DNA of 15,187 nucleotides, taken from positions 1 through 15,187 of the forward strand of contig DATDXV010000044.1 of the NCBI GenBank assembly GCA_035289205.1. The letters run 5' to 3'. Of the stretch, positions 1 through 5,773 are shown in pieces. Positions within the stretch are counted from its first letter, which is position 1, and each line of letters starts with the position of its first letter. This DNA is from DATDXV01 sp035289205. Lineage in GTDB: Archaea; Aenigmatarchaeota; Aenigmatarchaeia; Aenigmatarchaeales; DATDXV01. The notes under the pieces were generated by a model that worked only from the letters and a program-made list of their open reading frames with translations, was not told the origin of the DNA and made no database searches. Both the position numbers and the translations under genes were made by a program.

Positions 1-33
1 ATACCTAATAATGCAATCTTTAAGAGTGCTTTA

Positions 34-2526
34 ATGACAAAGGATAAGAGACTTAGTTTTTTTGCCATGGTACTTATTGCTCTTCTTGGAATCTATTTTG
101 TTGCCGGTTTTGCTATTCTTAGTGGAAATATGGCTTTGACAGGCGCCATTATCCAATTCTCGCCTCCTCCGCCAGATGTTGGAATTTTGAATGTTACTTC
201 CGATCCCTCCGGTGCGAGCGTTTATGACGGAACACAATACAAGGGAATCACGCCGCTTGTCATTAATGGAATGAGCGTAGGAGGTCATTACATAAAACTT
301 TCCAAGTCTGGCTATGAAGACTATGCTGACTACAGTTACATAGTGAAGAATGTCATGACAAATCTGTCTGTTACCTTGACCCCGTTGAACACTTCTGTCC
401 AGGTAGGGAATATCTATGTCACTTCCACCCCTTCTGCATCTTTCGTTTATCTGAACAATACCATCAAAGGGATAACATCGCTCTCCATAAGCGATTTGAC
501 GCCCGGGAACTGGGTTGTAAAGGTAACAAAGAGCGGTTATTATGACTATGAGAATGCTGTGAATGTGGTTGGAGGAAACACAACAAACGTCAATGCAGTA
601 TTGGTGGCAAGAACAGGCAATCTGCATTTCTCCACAACTCCTTCCGGTGCTTCTGTTTATGTAGATAATATTTACAAGGGTGTGTCGCCTGTGCTTGTGA
701 CAGGTCTTATAGCCGGAGTTCATGGTTATTCAGTGTCTAAAACAGGCTATTTTGTCATCATCAGCTCTGCAACTGTTACAGAGAATCAGACAACCAATAT
801 AACGCTTGTTCTGGCCAGCACTGAGGAGCCTCCTCAGGAAAATGTGACTTATTACACATTGACTGTTGCAAAGACTGGAAATGGGGATGGTGAAATCAAT
901 TCTGGTCCTGATCCCGCTGCAATCAAGTGCGGCTCCGATTGCTCCGAAAGTTATGCAAACGGAACAAGCGTGACAGTATACGCTCTTCCCTCCGCAAATT
1001 CTACATTCGCAGGATGGTCTGGAGCTTGCTCTGGGGCTTCAGCTTCATGTACATTGCTGATGAATTCCAATAAAAATGCTATAGCCAACTTTACATCAAA
1101 TACAAGCAGCGGTGGCGGTGGGACACCCTCTCCGACTGCAGTCCTTGTTTACGTAAATGCCACTGACAAGTCTGTTTATGCGCAAGACACGACTGACAAC
1201 GGCACCTTTGTAGGTTTCCCAAGAAGAATAGTCATAGGATCTTTGTACAGACAAATAGGCAATATGTCTCTTTCACACGATGCAAAGAGGCTTCTGTTTG
1301 CGGAACTCCTAGATATTGCGTACAATGGAGTATTTTTAATTGATATTTCCTGCCCAGAACCAACCTGCAGTGCGCAAAGAATCTTGGATTCAATTGCCAA
1401 CCTCCCTGAATGGTCTCCTGATGACACAAAAATACTTTACTATAACCGTAGCTACAGTCTACCGTATTCCAACATAGTGGTGTATAATTTTGCAACAGGA
1501 GGGAAAACGCGAGTGAGACATTTCAACTATTGGGAACCCATTCTGAATGGCGGCTTAACATGGTCAAATTCAGGGATAAACATAACTTTTGCAAATTCGT
1601 CTTATCTGAAAAGAGCTGTTACTACAATGCCTGGCTCATGTATTGTTGGAAATTATTGCATGATGAAGAATGCATATTTTGCGTCCTTTAGCTCTGACTA
1701 TCCATATAACTACTACACTCTGTCTGCAAAAGGATATAGCAAAGGGACCAGCGTGGCGTTTTCCGACAACAAAAGCGTTAATGTTGTGCCATACGATGGG
1801 AGCGCGCCGAAGAGAGTGGTTATAAGCGGCAACTATCCTGTCTGGTCTCCTAATGGGGAATGGCTGATTTATTCCACTGGCGAGGCGTACAGCGCTAGTG
1901 TGGACCTTAATATTGTGAATTCCAACTGCAATAATGGCGTTGGATGCTCTGTAAGGACGCTTGCGTCGGGCATAGCGGGCGGTATGGGCAAGTATGATTG
2001 GCAGAGCATGTCTGGCGTTCTTTCTGCTCCAGAGGAAACTACAAGCGAAACAACAGAAGCAGTTCCAGAGGCAACATCAACAGTCGGCCCTATATCACCT
2101 GCAACATCAAGCACAATAATGCAGACTGTAGATAAGATAGAATCTGCATCGGACACTATTCAGGATCCTATGAAGCAAATAGAAGTCAATACTACAACAA
2201 CCAAGGTCAAAGAGACTGTTCAACAGCTAGCTAAGCTGGAAAATGAACAGGTTCAGAGGGGATTTGGATATGGATTCGGATGGTTCTTTGGATTTGCAGC
2301 GGACCAAGAGAAGAAGGACGCTGCATTCATGATTCTGCAGGCTACAAAACTTAGAACTTCCTCGAAAACGTTACTACGAGTCTCTGAGACATTGACCGAA
2401 CCTGCAAAGTCCATAGTTGCTGATCAGGCTAACCTGTTAGCTGCACAGGCAAACGACCTTCTGAAGAAGGCAGATGCAAAGAAGAAGAACGCCAGAGGAA
2501 TACTGAGTTTCATCATAGGACAATAA
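34..2526 (+). CDS. Exported multi-domain protein with three PEGA repeats and a C-terminal beta-propeller
   Basis: This is an 830-aa predicted secreted or membrane-anchored surface protein of unknown specific role. A basic N-terminus (MTKDKR) precedes a hydrophobic segment at residues ~8-40, a signal anchor or signal peptide. Three PEGA-type repeats follow at ~48-117, ~124-192 and ~194-262, each with a 'TP/DPSGA..VY....KG.(T/S)P' core and a later K.GY motif. A region at ~273-354 resembles InlB-type bacterial repeats (FAGWSGACSG, with four Cys). After a Gly/Pro linker, ~366-656 has TolB/WD40-like blades (LPEWSPDDTKILYY, YPVWSPNGEWLIYS). A Thr/Ser-rich linker and a helical tail of ~130 residues end the protein; the tail holds an aromatic/Gly patch (FGYGFGWFFGF, ~264-274 nt before... 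residues ~745-760). Many N-x-S/T sequons suggest glycosylation. PEGA domains are common in surface proteins; binding to a glycan or envelope partner is inference. The start is the first ATG before the signal segment. Confidence 0.85.
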   Translation: MTKDKRLSFFAMVLIALLGIYFVAGFAILSGNMALTGAIIQFSPPPPDVGILNVTSDPSGASVYDGTQYKGITPLVINGMSVGGHYIKLSKSGYEDYADYSYIVKNVMTNLSVTLTPLNTSVQVGNIYVTSTPSASFVYLNNTIKGITSLSISDLTPGNWVVKVTKSGYYDYENAVNVVGGNTTNVNAVLVARTGNLHFSTTPSGASVYVDNIYKGVSPVLVTGLIAGVHGYSVSKTGYFVIISSATVTENQTTNITLVLASTEEPPQENVTYYTLTVAKTGNGDGEINSGPDPAAIKCGSDCSESYANGTSVTVYALPSANSTFAGWSGACSGASASCTLLMNSNKNAIANFTSNTSSGGGGTPSPTAVLVYVNATDKSVYAQDTTDNGTFVGFPRRIVIGSLYRQIGNMSLSHDAKRLLFAELLDIAYNGVFLIDISCPEPTCSAQRILDSIANLPEWSPDDTKILYYNRSYSLPYSNIVVYNFATGGKTRVRHFNYWEPILNGGLTWSNSGINITFANSSYLKRAVTTMPGSCIVGNYCMMKNAYFASFSSDYPYNYYTLSAKGYSKGTSVAFSDNKSVNVVPYDGSAPKRVVISGNYPVWSPNGEWLIYSTGEAYSASVDLNIVNSNCNNGVGCSVRTLASGIAGGMGKYDWQSMSGVLSAPEETTSETTEAVPEATSTVGPISPATSSTIMQTVDKIESASDTIQDPMKQIEVNTTTTKVKETVQQLAKLENEQVQRGFGYGFGWFFGFAADQEKKDAAFMILQATKLRTSSKTLLRVSETLTEPAKSIVADQANLLAAQANDLLKKADAKKKNARGILSFIIGQ

Positions 2527-2531
2527 AAAGC

Positions 2532-2539
2532 TTTATAAA
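2532..2539 (+). promoter_or_regulatory. TATA box for rpo3
   Basis: TTTATAAA lies between the PEGA gene stop and rpo3. By the spacing seen at other genes here, transcription would start near 2561, giving a leader of about 10 nt. Confidence 0.65.
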
Positions 2540-2560
2540 GGTCTCTGATTATTTAGAGAA

Positions 2561-2565
2561 AGGTG
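2561..2565 (+). promoter_or_regulatory. Shine-Dalgarno of rpo3
   Basis: AGGTG sits 5 nt before a TTG codon at 2571. The in-frame codon just before that TTG is TAA, so TTG is the earliest possible start; the SD supports it. Confidence 0.6.
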
Positions 2566-2570
2566 TCTAA

Positions 2571-3344
2571 TTGGAAATACAAGTGCTTGAGAAATCTGTC
2601 AGGGAAGTCAAGTTTACTGCTAGCGGAATTACGACCGCCTTTGCTAATGCCTTCAGAAGGATAGCCACAAACGAGATCCCTGTTCTTGCTGTTGACAGCG
2701 TGGATTTCTTTTCAAACGAGTCTGTTCTATATAATGAGGTTCTTGCCCATAGGCTTGCGCTGATTCCCTTTGCATTTGACGCAAAAGCCATGCATACAGC
2801 AGATGAGCATGAGGAGGGAAAGACCTGCTCGAATTGCATGGTTGTCTTTGTTCTAGATAAGAAGGGGCCTTGCATGGTCTATGCAAAGGACCTAAAGTCG
2901 AGCAATGAGGATGTGAAGCCTGTTTATGATGATATACCTATTGTTGAGCTCTTTGACAAGCAGAAGCTGAAGCTTGAGGCAAAGGCTATCCTAGGATATG
3001 GCTTCGATCATGCAAAATGCCAGGCTGCAATAGTAAATTACAGGCTGTATCCAAAGATTACGGTAAAGAATCTGGAGAATCCTGAAGAGGTAATGAAGGC
3101 TTCCAGGGGAATGATCACAATAAAGGGCGGGAAGGCTGATGTTTCTCCTGATTTTGACCTGAGCCAGGAGGCCAGCAAGATTGCGAAGCCAGAAGGCGCT
3201 TTGAAGATTGAGGGGGAGCCAGGAAAATTCATATTCTCTGTTGAATCTGTTTCCGGGCTTAATGCAGAGCAGATAATTGCTATTGCGCTTGACAGGCTGA
3301 AAAAACTGTCAAAAGATTTCAAAAAGTCGTTAGACTCTGTTTAG
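2571..3344 (+). CDS. rpo3: DNA-directed RNA polymerase subunit D (Rpo3)
   Basis: Rpo3 is the 257-aa alpha/RPB3-like assembly platform of archaeal RNA polymerase; it pairs with Rpo11 and binds Rpo10 and Rpo12, both encoded in this window. Dimerisation-domain sequence is clear at both ends (TTAFANAFRRIATNEIPVLA at ~21-40; the C-terminal SVSGLNAEQIIAIALDRLKKL helix). The conserved LGYGFDHAKCQ block is at ~141-151. Cys86, Cys89 and Cys101 lie in the insert domain. The ferredoxin-like domain region (~160-215) aligns in outline with the [4Fe-4S] domain of other archaeal Rpo3 proteins but has no cysteines, so no cluster can bind there. Translation starts at TTG, with a TATA box and a short SD-bearing leader. 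The usual partners eL18-uL13-uS9-Rpo10 follow after a ~1.6-kb insertion of tRNAs and orphan genes. Confidence 0.97.
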   Translation: MEIQVLEKSVREVKFTASGITTAFANAFRRIATNEIPVLAVDSVDFFSNESVLYNEVLAHRLALIPFAFDAKAMHTADEHEEGKTCSNCMVVFVLDKKGPCMVYAKDLKSSNEDVKPVYDDIPIVELFDKQKLKLEAKAILGYGFDHAKCQAAIVNYRLYPKITVKNLENPEEVMKASRGMITIKGGKADVSPDFDLSQEASKIAKPEGALKIEGEPGKFIFSVESVSGLNAEQIIAIALDRLKKLSKDFKKSLDSV

Positions 3345-3351
3345 AGAATTC

Positions 3352-3360
3352 TTTTTAATA
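3352..3360 (+). promoter_or_regulatory. Probable TATA element of tRNA-Leu
   Basis: TTTTTAATA lies 24-32 nt upstream of the mature tRNA 5' end, just after the rpo3 stop. The T-run may also help end rpo3 transcription. Confidence 0.45.
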
Positions 3361-3383
3361 GGCTGGAGATAATTCTTAGACAT

Positions 3384-3505
3384 GCGGGGGTCGCCTAGCC
3401 CGGCAATGGCGCAGGTATCATCTTAAGTCATGACTAAAGATGATTGCGATACTTAAGATCCTGTCCCTTAGGGGTCCGCAAGTTCGAATCTTGCCCCCCG
3501 CACCA
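3384..3505 (+). tRNA. tRNA-Leu(UAA) with a non-canonical intron and encoded CCA
   Basis: The acceptor stem is GCGGGGG (3384-3390) with CCCCCGC (3495-3501), discriminator A3502 and a genomically encoded CCA (3503-3505). The T arm is GCAAG-TTCGAAT-CTTGC (3478-3494). The variable arm is long (3464-3477), as in type II tRNAs. The anticodon arm closes only if 3416-3450 is removed: CAGG (3412-3415) joins A3451, giving stem CAGGA/TCCTG and loop CTTAAGA with anticodon TAA at 3454-3456. The mature body is 84 nt plus CCA. Anticodon, long variable arm and A73 all fit leucine. Confidence 0.95.
3416..3450 (+). other. 35-nt tRNA intron at position 30/31 (tRNA-Leu)
   Basis: A strict bulge-helix-bulge can be drawn. 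The central 4-bp helix is CGCA (3410-3413) with TGCG (3445-3448), flanked by 3-nt bulges GGT (3414-3416) and ATA (3449-3451). The intron's own stem is ATCATCTT (3417-3424) with AAGATGAT (3437-3444). Cutting after the second base of each bulge removes exactly 3416-3450. Confidence 0.92.
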
Positions 3506-3518
3506 ATTCAAAAAAAGA

Positions 3519-3526
3519 TTTATTAA
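3519..3526 (+). promoter_or_regulatory. Candidate TATA box of the 35-aa ORF
   Basis: TTTATTAA lies just after tRNA-Leu. With the 29-nt spacing common in this window, the RNA would begin near 3548, just before the leader hairpin. Confidence 0.45.
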
Positions 3527-3551
3527 TTCCAAACTCTAATTGAGTATAGGA

Positions 3552-3588
3552 TCCGAATAGTTAGAAAAGATAAAATAACTTATTCGGA
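3552..3588 (+). promoter_or_regulatory. Leader hairpin that masks a Shine-Dalgarno site
   Basis: TCCGAATAGTTA (3552-3563) pairs with TAAC plus TATTCGGA (3576-3579 and 3581-3588): 12 bp with one bulged T at 3580, and a 12-nt A-rich loop. The 3' strand includes the first bases of the GGAGGTG ribosome-binding site (3586-3592) of the ORF at 3601. The structure would start only a few nt from the predicted RNA 5' end. A regulatory role is inference. Confidence 0.55.
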
Positions 3589-3592
3589 GGTG
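3586..3592 (+). promoter_or_regulatory. Strong Shine-Dalgarno of the 35-aa ORF
   Basis: GGAGGTG is 8 nt upstream of ATG 3601. It is unusually strong for this window, where most promoters predict leaderless mRNAs, and is the main evidence that the small ORF is translated. Confidence 0.6.
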
Positions 3593-3600
3593 TAATAAAA

Positions 3601-3708
3601 ATGAATAATAGAAATAATTTCATAGTGCGAAGAAATGGCAAGACTTTTTGCCCGCATTGTGCGAAGGAAATAAAAATAAAGAGTTCCGTTTCACTCAGCA
3701 TAGTTTAA
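3601..3708 (+). CDS. 35-aa micro-protein with a CPHC motif
   Basis: This short ORF between tRNA-Leu and tRNA-Ser encodes 35 residues. The N-terminus is Asn/Arg-rich (MNNRNNFIVRRNGK) and is followed by FCPHCAKEIKIK, one CxxC zinc-knuckle half, then a short hydrophobic tail (SVSLSIV). A single CxxC would need a partner chain to complete a Zn site, or the ORF may be a truncated zinc-ribbon protein. Support for translation is the strong GGAGGTG site with good spacing and a leader with its own TATA-like element. The stop overlaps the probable tRNA-Ser promoter. No function can be assigned. Confidence 0.5.
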   Translation: MNNRNNFIVRRNGKTFCPHCAKEIKIKSSVSLSIV

Positions 3709-3710
3709 TA
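3704..3710 (+). promoter_or_regulatory. Probable TATA element of tRNA-Ser
   Basis: TTTAATA is 25-31 nt upstream of the tRNA 5' end and overlaps the stop of the 35-aa ORF. A second TATA-like string, TATAAG at 3713-3718, is closer to the gene. Confidence 0.4.
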
Positions 3711-3734
3711 GGTATAAGATACAATTTCTTTCGG

Positions 3735-3839
3735 GCCGACGTCGCATAATCAGGCAGTGCGCTAGATCCATAAAGGAAGCGAATCTCGAAAACTAGTTTC
3801 CGCAAGGAGTTGCAGGTTCAAATCCTGCCGTCGGCGCCA
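3735..3839 (+). tRNA. tRNA-Ser(CGA) with a non-canonical intron and encoded CCA
   Basis: The acceptor stem is GCCGACG (3735-3741) with CGTCGGC (3829-3835), discriminator G3836 (typical of serine) and CCA 3837-3839. The T arm is GCAGG-TTCAAAT-CCTGC (3812-3828), and the variable arm is long (TTTCCGCAAGGAGTT region, 3797-3811). Removing 3766-3783 joins CTAG (3762-3765) to T3784, giving stem CTAGT/ACTAG and loop CTCGAAA with anticodon CGA at 3787-3789. The mature body is 84 nt plus CCA. Confidence 0.94.
3766..3783 (+). other. 18-nt tRNA intron at position 30/31 (tRNA-Ser)
   Basis: The bulge-helix-bulge has a central helix CGCT (3760-3763) with AGCG (3778-3781), 3-nt bulges AGA (3764-3766) and AAT (3782-3784), and an inner stem TCC (3767-3769) with GGA (3775-3777). 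The site is the same tRNA position as in tRNA-Leu. Confidence 0.9.
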
Positions 3840-3906
3840 ATTTTCTCTCCAGAAATAGTACAAATGCCGTATTTTATACCCTTCAAATCGAGTTAAAAAA
3901 CTAAGA

Positions 3907-3914
3907 TTTATAAG
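3907..3914 (+). promoter_or_regulatory. TATA box for the 146-aa gene
   Basis: TTTATAAG begins 29 nt before ATG 3936, so the transcript is probably leaderless. Confidence 0.65.
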
Positions 3915-3935
3915 CTTTAGTCAAACACTTTCTTT

Positions 3936-4376
3936 ATGGAAAAAGAAGAGATAATGAAATATATGAAAAGAGAAACTGCAACAGCAGCAGGCTTTGGATG
4001 GCCGCCTTCTATCGGATTGCATATTCAAGAAAGTGAATATAGAAAGACGGAGAAAGGAAAAAATATAGAAGGGAACACGACCCCAGTATTTGTTGGATAT
4101 ATTCCAGAGGAAGAGTCCAATCTTGTTGTAGTTCCTGTTGAACATAATGGCAAGAAGAAATTCAAAATAGGAAAAATAAAGGGCGAACAGCCCCATAGGC
4201 TGCCTTCTGATGCCCATGCTATCTTCGTGCAGTCTGTTTATGCGATTGCAGTGACTGCAGACGCTCTGGATCCGCGCCAACTTGACAGCGCCATCAGAAA
4301 ACATTTGCCAAAGAAACGGACGTTCACTTCTTCTGATGACATAAGATACGATTCCAATTCCCATGGACGCTACTAA
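3936..4376 (+). CDS. Hypothetical 146-aa soluble protein
   Basis: I do not recognise this family. It is 146 aa with no signal peptide or membrane segment. The N-terminus is charged (MEKEEIMKYMKRE) and is followed by an Ala/Gly-rich GFGWPPSIGLHIQESEY segment. A beta-rich middle contains the pattern VFVGYIPEEESNLVVVPVEH (~57-76). The C-terminal half holds a helix pair (SDAHAIFVQSVYAIAVTADALDPRQLDSAIRKHLPKK; residues ~96-130) and a polar tail. ATG is chosen because it lies 29 nt after the first T of a TTTATAAG box. The downstream neighbour has the same promoter geometry, so the two are separate transcripts. Codon use and promoter quality suggest a real gene; function unknown. Confidence 0.7.
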   Translation: MEKEEIMKYMKRETATAAGFGWPPSIGLHIQESEYRKTEKGKNIEGNTTPVFVGYIPEEESNLVVVPVEHNGKKKFKIGKIKGEQPHRLPSDAHAIFVQSVYAIAVTADALDPRQLDSAIRKHLPKKRTFTSSDDIRYDSNSHGRY

Positions 4377-4379
4377 ATC

Positions 4380-4387
4380 TTTATAAG
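4380..4387 (+). promoter_or_regulatory. TATA box that fixes the start of the coiled-coil gene
   Basis: TTTATAAG begins exactly 29 nt before ATG 4409, the same spacing as at the preceding gene. It argues against the in-frame TTG 4394 and ATG 4400. Confidence 0.65.
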
Positions 4388-4408
4388 CGTGCTTTGTGTA
4401 TGCTTTCC

Positions 4409-4963
4409 ATGATAGATTACAAGAGTTTCAATGCTTATCCATGGAAGGACAGGTCATTTTATGCCAGAATATCCGCTTCTGTGGTTGCACTTGGTGTGCT
4501 TATCTTTGTTGCAGGCAGCCTTACTGGAATGTTCCTTGCTCCTTCGGTTTCTGACACAGCTTGCGAGCAGAGCATTGGAGTCTATAACCAGAGCAACCAA
4601 GGATTGCAGTCTGCCCTGAACATCTGCTTGGAGAACAACAAGATTCTGAATGACAAAGCTGATTCATGCGTTGTGAATCTTACAAGGAGCAACAACGAAC
4701 TGGCAAAATGCAAGCTGGATCTTAATGCTTCGAACACTCAGAATGCGGATCTTGCAAAGCAGGTCACAGACCTTACATCAAAGAATGAGCTGATTTACTC
4801 AACCCTGCAAAACCTGAGCTCAAACTACAGCGCGCTTGCAGACAACTATGCGCAGAGATATTGTTGCCAGCTTGTTAGATGGGGCTTCAACTATACGGGC
4901 TACAGCGTTTCTGACAACGAAGTAAGCTGCACGGCAACAGGCGGAATAACCCTTACCTGCTAA
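4409..4963 (+). CDS. Single-pass membrane protein with a cysteine-bearing coiled coil
   Basis: This 184-aa protein is of no recognised family. A short N-terminal tail (MIDYKSFNAYPWKDRSFYAR) precedes a transmembrane helix at ~21-44 (ISASVVALGVLIFVAGSLTG core). A long Asn/Gln/Leu-rich helix spans ~50-145 and looks like an extracytoplasmic coiled coil. Cys52, Cys73, Cys87 and Cys101 are spaced 21, 14 and 14 residues apart, so all occupy the same heptad position. A C-terminal cap (~150-184) has CysCys at 152-153, Cys174 and a terminal Cys184, suggesting disulfides outside the cell. The ATG at 4409 is preferred because of the 29-nt spacing to its TATA box; the longer form from TTG 4394 would add five residues. 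A role in the envelope is inference. Confidence 0.72.
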   Translation: MIDYKSFNAYPWKDRSFYARISASVVALGVLIFVAGSLTGMFLAPSVSDTACEQSIGVYNQSNQGLQSALNICLENNKILNDKADSCVVNLTRSNNELAKCKLDLNASNTQNADLAKQVTDLTSKNELIYSTLQNLSSNYSALADNYAQRYCCQLVRWGFNYTGYSVSDNEVSCTATGGITLTC

Positions 4964-4972
4964 AGAGCAACC

Positions 4973-4980
4973 TTTTTAAG
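4973..4980 (+). promoter_or_regulatory. TATA box of the ribosomal protein operon
   Basis: TTTTTAAG lies after the coiled-coil gene stop. The predicted RNA start near 5002 leaves a leader of roughly 8 nt before ATG 5010 and excludes the in-frame TTG at 4983. Confidence 0.55.
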
Positions 4981-5009
4981 GCTTGGACCCCTCACTAACT
5001 AAAGATTTT

Positions 5010-5375
5010 ATGCCAAGACCAACAGGCCCAACCAACCCTCTATTGAAGAGCTACATAGCGGAATTAAGGCAGAGAGGCTTCAAGGATAATTCCAAGTTTC
5101 TTTTGAACGTAGCAGACCTTCTGGAGAGACCGGCAAGGATCAGGGCCGAGGTTACGCTTGCAAAGCTCAACAGGGTTGCCAGCGAGGGGGAGAGCGTTGT
5201 TGTTCCTGGAAAGGTCCTCTCTGGCGGCGTATTGGAGAAGAAGATCACGGTTGCAGCATGGAGCTTTTCCGCGGATGCTAGGGACAAGATAAAGAAGGCA
5301 GGAGGCAAGGCCCTTGACATAAGGGATTTCATCTCCAAGAATGCGAAGGGAACAGGCGCGAGGGTTGTTTTATGA
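5010..5375 (+). CDS. rpl18e: Large-subunit ribosomal protein eL18 (L18e)
   Basis: eL18 is a 121-aa component of the archaeal 50S subunit. The family N-terminus MPRPTGPTNPLLKSYIAELR is clear. Typical internal blocks follow: FLLNVADLLERPARIRAEVTLAKLNRVA, the VVVPGKVLSGG turn, and AWSFSADARDKIKKAGGKAL near the C-terminus. ATG 5010 gives the family-typical N-terminus; an in-frame TTG at 4983 would add nine residues and lies too close to the TATA box. The stop overlaps the uL13 start by 4 nt (ATGA), implying translational coupling. Order eL18-uL13-uS9 is conserved in many archaea. Confidence 0.96.
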   Translation: MPRPTGPTNPLLKSYIAELRQRGFKDNSKFLLNVADLLERPARIRAEVTLAKLNRVASEGESVVVPGKVLSGGVLEKKITVAAWSFSADARDKIKKAGGKALDIRDFISKNAKGTGARVVL

Positions 5376-5773
5376 TAGTGAATGCTGAAGGCCAGGTTCT
5401 TGGGAGAATATCTTCGCAGATAGCGAAGAAGATACTAAGCGGGGAGGAGGTCACTGTTGTTAATGTTGAGAAGGCTGTAATAAGCGGAAGGCCTGAGGTC
5501 TCCCATGGATACTATTTGGGAAAGAGGCAGAGAGGGGATGCCCATAAGGGTCCTTTCTATCCAAGATATCCCGATAAATTATTCACAAGGGTCATCAGGG
5601 GCATGGTTCCCTACAAAAAGCCGAAGGGAAGGGATGCCATGAAACGATTGAAGGTCTTCGTAGGAAATCCTGAAAACCTGAATGCTGAAAAAATTGCAAA
5701 GTCAAAGGATGAGCTGACGACAAAATACACAACACTTGAGCAGGTCTGCAAGGCTTTGGGTGCTAAGATATGA
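5372..5773 (+). CDS. rpl13p: Large-subunit ribosomal protein uL13
   Basis: uL13 is 133 aa here, close to the short archaeal form. The N-terminal sheet MIVNAEGQVLGRISSQIAKKIL is typical, with VVNVEKAVISG next. The middle contains the family RGMVPYKKPKGRDAMKRLKVFVG signature (~84-107), and the protein ends in a short helix. It overlaps eL18 upstream and uS9 downstream by 4 nt each (ATGA), so the three genes form one coupled unit. Confidence 0.97.
   Translation: MIVNAEGQVLGRISSQIAKKILSGEEVTVVNVEKAVISGRPEVSHGYYLGKRQRGDAHKGPFYPRYPDKLFTRVIRGMVPYKKPKGRDAMKRLKVFVGNPENLNAEKIAKSKDELTTKYTTLEQVCKALGAKI

Noticed and set aside
31..723. Long minus-strand ORF (230 codons) opposite the PEGA protein
   Set aside because: It is a shadow of the PEGA gene: low-complexity Cys/His/Ile-rich translation, no promoter, and the plus-strand frame has clear repeated domains.
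3416..3457. CTTAAG at 3422-3427 as the anticodon loop of tRNA-Leu
   Set aside because: Using it breaks the anticodon stem; it lies in the intron stem, while the copy at 3452-3457 gives a perfect CAGGA/TCCTG stem.
3466..3476. CCC/GGG hairpin as a terminator
   Set aside because: It is the long variable arm of tRNA-Leu.
3921..4364. 147-codon minus-strand ORF opposite the 146-aa gene
   Set aside because: Same region as a plus-strand gene with an ideal TATA-to-ATG distance; the minus-strand product is a run of Phe, Ser and Cys typical of antisense translation.
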